28,155 bases of DNA from assembly GCA_028692535.1 (NCBI GenBank), contig JAQUXD010000008.1, forward strand, positions 1-28,155, in the 5' to 3' direction. The stretch comes from Eubacteriales bacterium. Its GTDB lineage: Bacteria; Bacillota; Clostridia; Peptostreptococcales; Anaerovoracaceae. Made by a program: the position numbers and the translations under genes. Position 1 is the stretch's first letter. Every line of letters starts with the position of its first letter. The notes beneath the pieces were generated by a model. That model saw only the letters and a program-made list of their open reading frames with translations. It had not been told where the DNA came from and did not search any database. Shown here in pieces: positions 8,268 to 16,475 of the stretch.

Positions 8268-8323
8268 TGACCCATCCTACATAGTATATCGGCAATCCGA
8301 AGCATTAATGAAGGCAAATACAC

Positions 8324-8364
8324 AAAAAGGACCACTCAAAGCAAACAGCCTTGTGTGGTCCTTT
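8324..8364 (-). terminator. Intrinsic terminator after kce
   Basis: On the minus strand a 10-bp stem (AAAGGACCAC, 8355-8364, with its complement at 8326-8335) closes a 19-base loop that has a minor internal pairing, followed by TTTTT. It lies 19 bases after the kce stop codon and separates kce from the GGDEF-EAL gene. Confidence 0.85.
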
Positions 8365-8382
8365 TGTGTTTTCTTCTTTGAA

Positions 8383-9204
8383 CTATTTGGTCATGCCCAG
8401 GATCTGACGCGCTTCTGTGGGATTAGCGATCTCCCGGCCCAGGAGTTTGGCAATTTCAACCACCTTTGCGATCAATTCTCCGTTGTTCTTGGCCAGCACG
8501 CCCTTTTCCAGATACAAGGTGTCTTCGAAGCCGGTCCGAACGTGGCCGCCCATGGCGATGGTAGCGGCTGCGATGTTCCATGCATTCTTTCCGATGCCGG
8601 TGGCGGTCCAGGTGGAACCGGCGGGAATGCTTCCGGCCATAAACACCAGATCTCTGACAGTCGCAGACATCTGCACGCCGAGAACGAAGTCGAAGTGCAA
8701 AGGATGCTCCAGCAATCCCTTTTTGTCGACTTTTAAGGCGATATCGATCATGCCCTTGTCGAAGACTTCCAGTTCAGGCTTGATGCCTCTTTCCTGCATG
8801 ATCTTGGCGAAATTCATGATGGTGTTGTCTGTGTTGACAAAAATGTCGTCGCCGCCGAAATTGCAGGTCCCGCAATCCAGCGTGGCAAATTCGGGTGTGG
8901 GAACGACCTCGGTGGATTGGAGCCTTTCCAGATCCGTCATACCTACAGCGCCGCCGGTGGACGGTTGAATGATCACATCGGGGCATTCTTTGCGAATGGC
9001 GTCGATGCATTCCTGGAAGCGCCCTTTGTCCTGAGTCGGAGTTCCGTCATCCCATCTCACATGAAGATGGATCAGGGAAGCGCCGGCATCGTAGGCTGAT
9101 TTCGCCTCGCGGACAATTTCTTCTACGGTGTAAGGAACAGCAGGGTTTTGCTCTTTCGTAACCTCGGCTCCGCAAATACATGCGCTGATAATCAGTTTTT
9201 CCAT
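8383..9204 (-). CDS. kce: 3-keto-5-aminohexanoate cleavage enzyme (BKACE family)
   Basis: This 273-residue TIM-barrel enzyme condenses 3-keto-5-aminohexanoate with acetyl-CoA to give acetoacetate and 3-aminobutyryl-CoA in lysine fermentation. Residues of the characterised Kce site are all present: Glu14 (GAEVTK), zinc ligands His46 and His48 (IHLHVR), Ser82 (QPSTGGAVG), Arg223, Glu227 and Asp228 (GHVRTGFED). CGTCNFGGDDIFVNT is also typical of true Kce rather than distant beta-keto acid cleavage enzymes, though substrate assignment within this family is never certain from sequence. The AGGAGAGGAAG ribosome site supports the start. The other lysine-pathway genes (kamA, kamDE, kdd, kal) are not in the window, so it stands apart from its pathway, 76 bases downstream of rapZ and followed by a terminator. 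The loop GVQMSATVRD is shorter than I recall for other Kce proteins. Confidence 0.85.
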   Translation of the reverse strand: MEKLIISACICGAEVTKEQNPAVPYTVEEIVREAKSAYDAGASLIHLHVRWDDGTPTQDKGRFQECIDAIRKECPDVIIQPSTGGAVGMTDLERLQSTEVVPTPEFATLDCGTCNFGGDDIFVNTDNTIMNFAKIMQERGIKPELEVFDKGMIDIALKVDKKGLLEHPLHFDFVLGVQMSATVRDLVFMAGSIPAGSTWTATGIGKNAWNIAAATIAMGGHVRTGFEDTLYLEKGVLAKNNGELIAKVVEIAKLLGREIANPTEARQILGMTK

Positions 9205-9236
9205 TTTTCTTCCTCTCCTTATGATCGTTATCCTTG

Positions 9237-9257
9237 TTGCGTCGCTCTTTGCGTCGC
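9237..9257. repeat. Tandem 9-bp direct repeat upstream of kce
   Basis: TTGCGTCGC occurs twice (9237-9245 and 9249-9257) with a 3-base spacer, a 12-base period, in the 76-base gap between rapZ and kce. Direct repeats like this can be sites for a tandem-binding regulator; no clear promoter was identified around it. Confidence 0.5.
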
Positions 9258-9280
9258 ATGATTGACTGAACTAAATTTTA

Positions 9281-10129
9281 TCATAGATCCCGGTGCATGA
9301 CCACCACATGTTTTCCTTTGCTTTCCAGGATTTCGGCGATCCGGTTGGCTACGGCGACGGATCGATGATGACCGCCCGTACAACCCAGAGCCAGCACCAA
9401 ATTGTATTTACCTTCTCTTATATAATGGGGGATCAACGAAAGAATCAATGCTACAACACCGTTAATGAACGCCTGCGCTTCCGGAAACCCCAGCACATAC
9501 TCCCGCACTTTCTTGCTCTTGCCGGTCAGATTTTTCATGCTGGCAAGATAAAAAGGATTCGGAAGAAAGCGCAGATCCAGGACCCAATCCGCCTCGGCAG
9601 GCATGCCGTATTTATATCCGAAGGACTGTACGGTGATCGTAAAGCTGTTGGCCTCCTGATCCGACAGGAGCAGGCGCTTGATTTCCTGATGGAATTCCGC
9701 CACTTTCATATTCGAGGTGTCGATCACGAAGGAGGCCCGATTCCGGATTTTTTCCAGTCTCTTGCGCTCCTGGCCGATGGCATCCAGCATATTCCCGCTG
9801 ACGGCCAGGGGATGGGTTCTGCGCGTTTCCTTGTACCTGCGGATCAGCACCTCGTCGGAAGCCTCCATGAACATGATCTTGTATTCGATCCCTTCGGTTT
9901 CCAGATAATCCAGGCTTTCCCTTAAATCGTCAAAAAATCTTCCGCCCCGGATGTCCGCAACAAAAGCTATTTTTTCAACGCCTCCCGATGTTCTTTTGAC
10001 CAACCCTACAAATTCCCGGATCAACTGAGGCGGCATATTGTCGATCGCATAGTATCCCAGGTCTTCCAGACAGCGTACGGCGTGGCTCTTCCCTGCACCG
10101 GACAGACCGGTCACAATGATGAATTCCAT
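9281..10129 (-). CDS. rapZ: RapZ/YvcJ-family nucleotide-binding protein
   Basis: This 282-residue P-loop protein matches the RapZ/YvcJ family. The Walker A motif GLSGAGKS is at residues 8-15, followed by the family signature DNMPPQLI, FVADIRGG, the SFGYKYGMPAEADWVLDLRFLPNP segment and the C-terminal GCTGGHHRSVAVA motif. In E. coli RapZ is an RNase adaptor controlling glmS; in Bacillus YvcJ binds and hydrolyses nucleotides and affects competence. It starts 3 bases after the murB stop (TGA CAA ATG), so murB and rapZ are translationally coupled, a common pairing in clostridia. The usual next genes, yvcK and whiA, do not follow; kce does. Confidence 0.96.
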   Translation of the reverse strand: MEFIIVTGLSGAGKSHAVRCLEDLGYYAIDNMPPQLIREFVGLVKRTSGGVEKIAFVADIRGGRFFDDLRESLDYLETEGIEYKIMFMEASDEVLIRRYKETRRTHPLAVSGNMLDAIGQERKRLEKIRNRASFVIDTSNMKVAEFHQEIKRLLLSDQEANSFTITVQSFGYKYGMPAEADWVLDLRFLPNPFYLASMKNLTGKSKKVREYVLGFPEAQAFINGVVALILSLIPHYIREGKYNLVLALGCTGGHHRSVAVANRIAEILESKGKHVVVMHRDL

Positions 10130-10132
10130 TTG

Positions 10133-11089
10133 TCAACTCCCGTCTTTTTGATCAAAATGTTGAGATGAACCGTCCTTTGACACGATCCTCACCTCCGGCT
10201 CCAGCAGGACGCCGGTCCGAAACAGCACCGTTTCCTGAATAATACGCATCAGGTCCACAATATCCGATGCCTTCGCTTCACCGGTATTGATGATGAATCC
10301 GGCGTGAAGCTCCGATACGCGGGCACCGCCGCAGGACAGGCCCTTGAGCCCCGCCTCCTCGATCAAACCGCCTGCAAAATGCCCGGCAGGACGTCGGAAA
10401 AAGCTGCCGGAACTTGGAAACTGGAGAGGCTGGCGCGTCGTCCTTCGCTGAGTATAATCTCTGGTTTTTTCCTGGATCATCCGAGGATCTCCCTGCGCCA
10501 AGAGCAGCTTGACGCCAAGGATCGTTTCTCCGTTTTCCTGAAAAATGCTTTTCCGGTAGGAAAATCCAAGTTCACTGCCCGGTCGATCCTTCATGATGCC
10601 GGTCCGGGATATCGAGCTGACGGAATGGACGATCTGGGACATCTCGCCGCCATAGGCGCCGCCGTTCATATAGACCGCTCCGCCTACGCTTCCGGGAATG
10701 CCGCAGGCAAATTCCATGCCTGTCAACCCGGATTCAGAAGCCGCGCGGGCTACTGTTGTCAGCAACGCCCCCGCTTCTACAAACACGATGTTCCCCTCGA
10801 TCCGAACATGATCCAGTCCCCTGCCGATTTGCACAACGACTCCGTCGAAACCTTCGTCGTCAAAGATCAGATTGCTTCCGTTCCCCATGATCACACAAGG
10901 GATCCCGTTGGCTTCGATCACTTCCAGCGCGCCAAACAGCTCCGCCGCAGAACCGGGCGTCAGCAGCAACGCTGCGGGTCCGCCCACCCTCATGGTCGTG
11001 TATTGTTTCATGGAGCAGTCCGAATGGATATGCTCTGCGTCCAGGTAACGCAAGAGCTCCTGTCTAATCGGTTCCGTTTTCTGCTTCAT
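10133..11089 (-). CDS. murB: UDP-N-acetylenolpyruvoylglucosamine reductase (MurB)
   Basis: This 318-residue FAD enzyme performs the NADPH-dependent reduction that completes UDP-N-acetylmuramic acid for peptidoglycan. Recognisable parts are TTMRVGGPA, the FAD-binding GNGSNLIF (70-77), the GMEFACGIPGSVGGAVYMNGGAYGGEM block, the catalytic Ser229 in SSGSFFRRP, Arg179 (FSYRKSIF) and Glu299 (LLEPEV). The architecture is that of the shorter type II MurB of Gram-positive bacteria. The ATG at 11089 has GGAGGAATCGA before it and overlaps the 3' end of the upstream Fic-like gene by 26 bases. About 14 residues after the normal end (DGSSQHFDQKDGS) look like a nonconserved tail. Confidence 0.96.
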   Translation of the reverse strand: MKQKTEPIRQELLRYLDAEHIHSDCSMKQYTTMRVGGPAALLLTPGSAAELFGALEVIEANGIPCVIMGNGSNLIFDDEGFDGVVVQIGRGLDHVRIEGNIVFVEAGALLTTVARAASESGLTGMEFACGIPGSVGGAVYMNGGAYGGEMSQIVHSVSSISRTGIMKDRPGSELGFSYRKSIFQENGETILGVKLLLAQGDPRMIQEKTRDYTQRRTTRQPLQFPSSGSFFRRPAGHFAGGLIEEAGLKGLSCGGARVSELHAGFIINTGEAKASDIVDLMRIIQETVLFRTGVLLEPEVRIVSKDGSSQHFDQKDGS

Positions 11090-11813
11090 TCGATTCCTCC
11101 GCAGCTCGGCTGACCTGAATCAGAACGTCGAGCCTGTTGATGATGCTGCGCCCCAGCATTTCCCGAAACACTTCGCTGTTGCCGTTTTTCAGATAGGCTG
11201 TGATCTGCTGATTGTATTCTTGTTCGCTGGCGAACAGATATCCCGCAGGAAGGCCGTTTTCCAGAAGAGCGTACAACAACCCCACGCCGGCCATCGTGAC
11301 GGTATCTTCTCCGTAAGGATACACTTCAAGGATCTCCAAATGCATTTGCGCGGCTCTGGTCAAAGGATCCGTTGTCCTTCGTTTCTGAGCTGCCTGACGA
11401 AACAGCAGATCCATCTGCTCCGGCACCTCCCTGAAATGGGGAGGATTGTAGGACCACTCATATACGACCGGATTGTTCGTTCGAAATGCCGCGTCCTTCC
11501 GAAATATTATCGAATAGAATCGATTGAGAAGCTCTGTGGTAAGGCTGGTCTTCATCTCCAGATAATTGCGGATGTCCCGGTATACTTCTCTGTAGCGATG
11601 CAGGAACCCATAGTGCTCCAGGGGAATGTCTTCCATGATTTCCCCTTTCAATATATCTACGATCTGCCCTTTTTCCAAGGGTGTTCCCCGATATTTCATG
11701 CACGAAAAAAGCCAGCCCCACAGAGCGCTTTCCTCTTCCCAAGCCGCATATTCGGGCTTGTCGGGCCTGCTTTTTCTGTACAGTTCCAGCTTTTCCTCAA
11801 GATCCAGGTACAT
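11064..11813 (-). CDS. Fic-fold protein with a degenerate catalytic motif
   Basis: This 249-residue protein has the frame of a Fic-domain protein: an N-terminal helical part (1-90), the FRTNNPVV and YNPPHFREVPEQMDLL region (110-138) that in Fic proteins precedes the active site, and the helix AAQMHLEILEV leading to it. Where active Fic enzymes have HPFxDGNGRxxR, this protein has YPYGEDTVTMAG (165-176): the catalytic His is Tyr and the Gly-Asn-Gly-Arg anion-binding residues are gone, while Pro and an acidic residue remain. AMP transfer by the usual mechanism is therefore unlikely. The start at 11813 is preferred over 11849, because the earlier ATG overlaps an extended -10 element and has no ribosome site, whereas GGGAG and GAGG precede 11813. 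It overlaps murB by 26 bases. The Fic assignment is from pattern only. Confidence 0.7.
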   Translation of the reverse strand: MYLDLEEKLELYRKSRPDKPEYAAWEEESALWGWLFSCMKYRGTPLEKGQIVDILKGEIMEDIPLEHYGFLHRYREVYRDIRNYLEMKTSLTTELLNRFYSIIFRKDAAFRTNNPVVYEWSYNPPHFREVPEQMDLLFRQAAQKRRTTDPLTRAAQMHLEILEVYPYGEDTVTMAGVGLLYALLENGLPAGYLFASEQEYNQQITAYLKNGNSEVFREMLGRSIINRLDVLIQVSRAAEESNEAENGTD

Positions 11814-11844
11814 GACCCTCACTCTCCCATCGATCCGCTTATTT

Positions 11845-11853
11845 ATCATACCA
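11845..11853 (-). promoter_or_regulatory. Extended -10 promoter for the Fic-murB-rapZ unit
   Basis: The minus strand reads TGGTATGAT, with a poor -35 (TTTATT) 17 bases upstream. Transcription would begin near 11838, giving a leader of about 25 bases to the start at 11813. It is nearly identical to the elements at 788-796 and 16851-16859. Confidence 0.55.
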
Positions 11854-11900
11854 TATTTTCAGTCAGGAATAAACGGGCTCTTCCAAAGAATTGCAGGGTG

Positions 11901-13004
11901 TTACGGGCGTGAAACGGTCCTTCGGATCATCTTGTTCAGTGCGCGAATCACCTGTTCTCCCATTTCTTGGGTTCCGATGCGGTCGGCGCCGGGCTGCATC
12001 ATATCTGCCGTTCGCCAGCCGAGGGCCAATACCTGACGAACCGCCTCTTCCACTGCCTCCGCAGCCTCGTCCATGCTCAGGCTGAAACGGAGCAGCATCG
12101 CAGCAGAAAGAATGGATCCCAGTGGATTGGCTGCATCCTGCCCTGCAATATCCGGAGCGCTTCCATGGATGGGTTCATACAGTCCAAAAGCGCTTCCACC
12201 CATGCTGGCCGAAGGCAGCATACCGATAGATCCGGTCAAAACAGATGCTTCATCCGATAATATGTCACCGAAAAGATTGCTCGTAAGGATGACATCGAAC
12301 TGTCCGGGGTTCCGCACCAGCTGCATCGCCGCATTGTCCACATACATGTGCTTGACTGCGATTTGAGGGTACTCCTCCGCCACGCAATCCACGATCCGAC
12401 GAAAAAGTCGAGAGGTCTCCAGAACATTGGCTTTGTCCACGCTGGTCAATGTGCCGCGGCGGCCGACAGCCGCTTCGAAGGCGACCCGGGCGATCCGCCG
12501 GATCTCCGCTTCCGAATACTGTTCCACATCGTATGCCCGCACGCCCTCGGCAGTCTGCTCAGATCCTTTTTCTCCGAAATAGATCCCGCCGGTCAATTCC
12601 CGAACGATCAGCAGGTCGAATCCGTTTTCCACGATTTCCTGCCTCAGGGGACTGCTGCCGGCCATTTCGGGATAAAGCCTTGCCGGACGCAAATTGGCAT
12701 ACAGCTTCAACTCCTTCCGCAGTTTCAGCACCGCCTGCTCCGGTCGCTGCCCGCCGGGCAACATGTCCCACTTGGGTCCGCCCACGGATCCGAAAAGTAC
12801 ACAGTCGCTTTCAATGCAGCCGCTCAGGGTTTTTTCCGGCAGATACGTTCCCGATCGGTCGATGGCAGCGCCGCCTGCGTCGTACTCTGTCAAAATGATC
12901 CGATGTCCTGTGGCTTTCTCGGCCCATCGGAGGACTTTAACAGCCTGGGCCACCACCTCCGGACCCACACCGTCTCCGGGCAGAACGGCAATTTTATACG
13001 TCAT
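11901..13004 (-). CDS. leuB: 3-isopropylmalate dehydrogenase
   Basis: This 367-residue enzyme oxidatively decarboxylates 3-isopropylmalate to 2-ketoisocaproate with NAD, the third step of leucine synthesis. The start MTYKIAVLPGDGVGPEV is family-typical; further on are the substrate-binding LRKELKLYANLRPARLYP, VRELTGGIYFG and the NAD-binding HGSAPDIAGQDAANPLGSIL. The frame is open upstream to 13043, but AGGAGGATTCGGC before 13004 defines the start. It overlaps the leuD end by 11 bases, so it is the last gene of the leuA-leuC-leuD-leuB operon. No clear terminator follows it before the Fic-murB promoter. Confidence 0.97.
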   Translation of the reverse strand: MTYKIAVLPGDGVGPEVVAQAVKVLRWAEKATGHRIILTEYDAGGAAIDRSGTYLPEKTLSGCIESDCVLFGSVGGPKWDMLPGGQRPEQAVLKLRKELKLYANLRPARLYPEMAGSSPLRQEIVENGFDLLIVRELTGGIYFGEKGSEQTAEGVRAYDVEQYSEAEIRRIARVAFEAAVGRRGTLTSVDKANVLETSRLFRRIVDCVAEEYPQIAVKHMYVDNAAMQLVRNPGQFDVILTSNLFGDILSDEASVLTGSIGMLPSASMGGSAFGLYEPIHGSAPDIAGQDAANPLGSILSAAMLLRFSLSMDEAAEAVEEAVRQVLALGWRTADMMQPGADRIGTQEMGEQVIRALNKMIRRTVSRP

Positions 13005-13503
13005 GCCGAATCCTCCTCTCCTCCTCCAGCACACTGCGCACATAACCGACCAAACCGCCGTTTTCGATCATCCGGTTCATAAAAGGCGGAAATGGACGCG
13101 CTTCGTACTGCGCTCCGGTGCTTTCATTGAAAATACGCCCTGCTTGAAAGTCCACCCGGATCTGATCCCCTGCAGATATCCCATCCACAGCCTGGGGGCA
13201 TTCCATGATCGGAAGTCCGATATTAAAAGCATTTCGATAAAAAATTCTGGCAAAGCTCCGAGCGATCACGCAGTGGATTCCGGAAGCCTTGATCGCGATC
13301 GGCGCGTGCTCCCTGGAGGAACCGCACCCGAAATTGAATCCGCCGACGATCACATCGCCCGGTTCCACCTGTTCCGTAAAATGCGCATCAATATCCTCCA
13401 TGCAGTGCGCCGCCAGATGACCCGGCTCGGAAGTGTTGAGATATCTGGCCGGAATGATCACGTCGGTATTGATGTGATCTCCGTATATAAAAGCTTTTCC
13501 CAT
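12994..13503 (-). CDS. leuD: 3-isopropylmalate dehydratase small subunit
   Basis: This 169-residue subunit pairs with LeuC to isomerise 2-isopropylmalate to 3-isopropylmalate. Family motifs are GDHINTDVIIPARYL near the N-terminus, the swivel-domain GGFNFGCGSSREHAPIAIKASGI and SFARIFYRNAFNIGLP. The length is that of the short archaeal/clostridial-type LeuD rather than the roughly 200-residue enterobacterial form. The start at 13503 has AAGGA 8 bases upstream; the open frame above it, up to 13740, overlaps leuC and is not coding. It lies 32 bases after leuC and overlaps leuB. Confidence 0.96.
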   Translation of the reverse strand: MGKAFIYGDHINTDVIIPARYLNTSEPGHLAAHCMEDIDAHFTEQVEPGDVIVGGFNFGCGSSREHAPIAIKASGIHCVIARSFARIFYRNAFNIGLPIMECPQAVDGISAGDQIRVDFQAGRIFNESTGAQYEARPFPPFMNRMIENGGLVGYVRSVLEEERRIRHDV

Positions 13504-13535
13504 GGTCGTTTTCCTTTCTGTTATTGATAGGGGTT

Positions 13536-14834
13536 TCATCCGATCGAAGGCGCGGCCGGCAGGTCGAAGGGGGATGCGATCTTGCCCGTGATCGCAGTAG
13601 CGGCCGCCACTGCCGGGCTTGCCAGATAGACCTGAGATTCCGGATGCCCCATCCTGCCCACAAAATTTCGGTTTGTGGTGGATAATGCAACCTCGCCTGC
13701 GGCAAGGACGCCGGTGTGCCCGCCCAGACAAGGACCGCAAGTGGGTGTGGAGAACACGGCGCCCGCCTCCACAAAGATCTGAGCCCAGCCGTTTTCAATG
13801 CAGTTCAGATACACCTGCTGGGTTCCGGGAATGATGATCAGCCGTACGCCGGGCGCCACCTTTTTCCCTTTCAACAGGGTTGCGGTCACTGCCATATCCT
13901 CCATCCGGCCGTTGGTACAGGACCCGATGACCACCTGATCCACGACGATGTCCTTCGCTTCCCTGACCGGCCGGGCGTTTTCCGGCAAATGTGGGAATGA
14001 TACCGTCAGTTCCACTTGAGACAGGTCCACTCGGATCGTTTCTTCGTACACGGCATCTTCGTCGGGCTCGAATACCCGAAACACTTTTTTCATATGCGGA
14101 TTTGTGCAAGGATGGGCTTCTGCATACGCTCTGGTTACCTCATCTACGGGAAAGATACCATTTTTGGCGCCGGCCTCGATGGCCATGTTGGCCATGGTGA
14201 ACCGGTCGTCCATGGAGAGTTCGGAAACACCGGGTCCCGTAAATTCCAACGATTGATATAAAGCGCCCTCCACACCGACACTGCCGATGATGTGAAGGAT
14301 CACATCCTTGCCGGAGACCCAGGGCCCCGGCTTTCCGGTCAGGATCACTTTGATGGCCGAAGGAACTTTGAACCAGGCTTTGCCCAGCGCCATGCCCGCC
14401 GCCATATCCGTGGAGCCCACACCGGTGGAAAAGGCACCCAGCGCCCCATAGGTACAGGTATGAGAATCGGCGCCGATGATCAGATCGCCGGCAGTCACCA
14501 GACCTTGTTCCGGCAGCAGAACGTGCTCAATGCCCATCCGGCCGACTTCATAGTAGTTGCTGATCCCCTGTTCTTCTGCAAACCGGCGCATCTCCAGACA
14601 CTGCTGTGCCGCCTGGATATCCTTATTGGGCGCAAAATGGTCCGGGATCAGCATTACTTTATGCGGATCGAATACTTTTTCCGCGCCCATTCTTCGAAAT
14701 TCCCGTATAGCCGAAGGCGCCGTGATATCGTTCCCCAAAACGGCGTCTAAAGACGCTTCGATATAATCTCCTGCCTCAACGCATTCCACTCCCGCATGAG
14801 CGGCCAGGATCTTTTGTGTCATTGTCATTCCCAT
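13536..14834 (-). CDS. leuC: 3-isopropylmalate dehydratase large subunit
   Basis: This 432-residue aconitase-family protein is of the short LeuC/HacA type and ends in the family-typical TGKIASPFD. The 4Fe-4S cluster cysteines are visible in GSCTNGRMED (about residue 300) and TCGPCLGGHTG (about 360), along with ADSHTCTYGALGAFSTGVGSTDMA. Of the clustered in-frame start codons, ATG at 14834 is chosen because AGGA lies 6 bases before it; the one at 14840 abuts the ribosome site and the one at 14828 is further away. It is 51 bases downstream of leuA within the T-box-controlled leucine operon. Confidence 0.96.
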   Translation of the reverse strand: MGMTMTQKILAAHAGVECVEAGDYIEASLDAVLGNDITAPSAIREFRRMGAEKVFDPHKVMLIPDHFAPNKDIQAAQQCLEMRRFAEEQGISNYYEVGRMGIEHVLLPEQGLVTAGDLIIGADSHTCTYGALGAFSTGVGSTDMAAGMALGKAWFKVPSAIKVILTGKPGPWVSGKDVILHIIGSVGVEGALYQSLEFTGPGVSELSMDDRFTMANMAIEAGAKNGIFPVDEVTRAYAEAHPCTNPHMKKVFRVFEPDEDAVYEETIRVDLSQVELTVSFPHLPENARPVREAKDIVVDQVVIGSCTNGRMEDMAVTATLLKGKKVAPGVRLIIIPGTQQVYLNCIENGWAQIFVEAGAVFSTPTCGPCLGGHTGVLAAGEVALSTTNRNFVGRMGHPESQVYLASPAVAAATAITGKIASPFDLPAAPSIG

Positions 14835-14885
14835 AATCATTCCTCTCTTTCCGGCATCCTTCTCGGATTCCTTGATCCTGCTGCG

Positions 14886-16406
14886 TCAAGACATCAGACT
14901 GTCTTCGTACAAGATCTTATTGACGGCGTTCACATAGGCCAGGATGCTGGCTTCGATCACGTCGGTGGACAATCCCCGGCCGGTAAAATGACCGCCCTTT
15001 GCCTCCAGCTTGACGAAAGCGTCGCCCAAGGCGTCTTCTCCCTCGGTAATGGAGCGGAGCTGATAGTCCTCCAGACTGATACTGAATCCGACGATTTTTT
15101 CGATGGCCTTGAATGCGGCGTCGATGGGTCCTTCTCCCCGGGATACTTTTTCGTACACCTTATCATCTTTGATCAAGGCGATCACCGCTGTGGACGTAAT
15201 AGAATTGCCGCTGTTGATCACAAAACGGTCCAAGCCGTACACCATGGGCACCTCGGCCAGCCGTTTGCTGATGAGGGCCTCGATGTCCCGGTCATATACC
15301 AGTTTCTTTTTATCAGCCACTTCTTTGAACTGCTCAAAAGCGATGACCAACTCTTCCTCCGTGACCTCATACCCCAGATCCTTCAGCTTCGTGCGGAAGG
15401 CGTGCTTGCCCGAATGCTTGCCCAGCACCATCTGATTGGCTTTAAAGCCCACGGATTCGGGCGTCATGATCTCATAGGTCTTTTTATTCTTGAGCACACC
15501 GTGCTGATGGATGCCTGCCTCATGGGCAAAGGCATTTTCTCCTACGATGGCTTTATTGGGCTGCACGGCTACGCCGGTGATCCTGGACAGCAGTTTCGAA
15601 GCGCGAACCAGCTCGGTGGTGACCACATCGGTCTGGATGCCATACACATCCCGACGGGTGGCCAGCGCCATAACAATCTCTTCCATGGCGGCATTTCCCG
15701 CCCGCTCGCCGATCCCGTTGATCGTGCATTCGATCTGCTCCGCACCGGCGCGAATACCGGCCAGCGAATTAGCGACCCCCAAGCCCAGATCGTTGTGACA
15801 GTGCACCGCGATCGTCACGCCATCCAACGCCGGACAGTGGTGGCGTATTTTCATTAAAAACTCATAAAATTCCTCGGGAACCGCATACCCTACCGTATCG
15901 GGAATATTGATGGTCGTCGCCCCGGCTTTGATCACCGCATCAAACACTCGAGCCAAAAACAGCGGGTCGCTCCGGGTCGCGTCTTCGGCGGAAAACTCCA
16001 CATCCCCACAGTAGCCTTTTGCTCTGCGCACCATGGCTTCCGAGGTTTCCAACACCTGCTCCGGGGTCATGCTGAGCTTATATTCCATGTGGATCGGAGA
16101 AGTGGCCAGAAAGGTATGGATCCTGGGCTGCTTCGCGCTTGACACCGCTTCCCAGGCACGATCGATATCCATGGGTACGGCTCGGGCCAGACTTGCGACT
16201 ACAGAGTTTTCTATTGTTTCTGCAATGGTTTTCACTGAGAGAAAATCCCCCGGAGACGAAATGGCGAATCCGGCTTCGATCACATCCACATTCATGCGTT
16301 CCAGCTGCTTTGCCAGCTCCACTTTTTCCGCCAGATTCATGCTGCAGCCCGGCGATTGCTCTCCGTCCCGGAGCGTGGTATCGAAAATCTTGATTGTTTG
16401 ACTCAT
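14886..16406 (-). CDS. leuA: 2-isopropylmalate synthase
   Basis: This 506-residue enzyme condenses 2-ketoisovalerate and acetyl-CoA, the committed step of leucine synthesis. The DRE-TIM barrel begins with IKIFDTTLRDGEQSPGCSM and includes the metal-binding HCHNDLGLGVANS, GERAGNAAMEE and HEAGIHQHGVLKN. The C-terminal regulatory domain (about 390-500: GEGPIDAAFKAI and the KGGHFTGRGLSTDVIEASILAYVNA region) is where leucine binds for feedback inhibition. GGAGGATCCAAAG directly before ATG 16406 fixes the start; the upstream open frame covers the T-box leader. It is the first gene of the leuACDB operon. Expression should be set by the leucyl T-box and activity by leucine. Confidence 0.97.
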   Translation of the reverse strand: MSQTIKIFDTTLRDGEQSPGCSMNLAEKVELAKQLERMNVDVIEAGFAISSPGDFLSVKTIAETIENSVVASLARAVPMDIDRAWEAVSSAKQPRIHTFLATSPIHMEYKLSMTPEQVLETSEAMVRRAKGYCGDVEFSAEDATRSDPLFLARVFDAVIKAGATTINIPDTVGYAVPEEFYEFLMKIRHHCPALDGVTIAVHCHNDLGLGVANSLAGIRAGAEQIECTINGIGERAGNAAMEEIVMALATRRDVYGIQTDVVTTELVRASKLLSRITGVAVQPNKAIVGENAFAHEAGIHQHGVLKNKKTYEIMTPESVGFKANQMVLGKHSGKHAFRTKLKDLGYEVTEEELVIAFEQFKEVADKKKLVYDRDIEALISKRLAEVPMVYGLDRFVINSGNSITSTAVIALIKDDKVYEKVSRGEGPIDAAFKAIEKIVGFSISLEDYQLRSITEGEDALGDAFVKLEAKGGHFTGRGLSTDVIEASILAYVNAVNKILYEDSLMS

Positions 16407-16442
16407 CTTTGGATCCTCCGTTCGTTTCGTTGCCCGGGGAAT

Positions 16443-16475
16443 AAAAAATCCCCGGAGTAAGTTATACTCCAGGGA
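16443..16475 (-). terminator. T-box attenuator terminator
   Basis: The stem pairs 16465-16475 with 16449-16459 (10 pairs, one mismatch), with a 5-base loop, and a six-T run follows. It lies 36 bases before the leuA ATG and is mutually exclusive with the antiterminator containing the T-box sequence. Confidence 0.9.

Noticed and set aside
11861..11900. Terminator expected after leuB
   Set aside because: Only a 4-bp GGAA/TTCC pairing is visible and there is no T-run.
14796..15857. A 353-codon open frame antisense to leuA
   Set aside because: leuA motifs cover the same bases and the antisense product has no recognisable domain.
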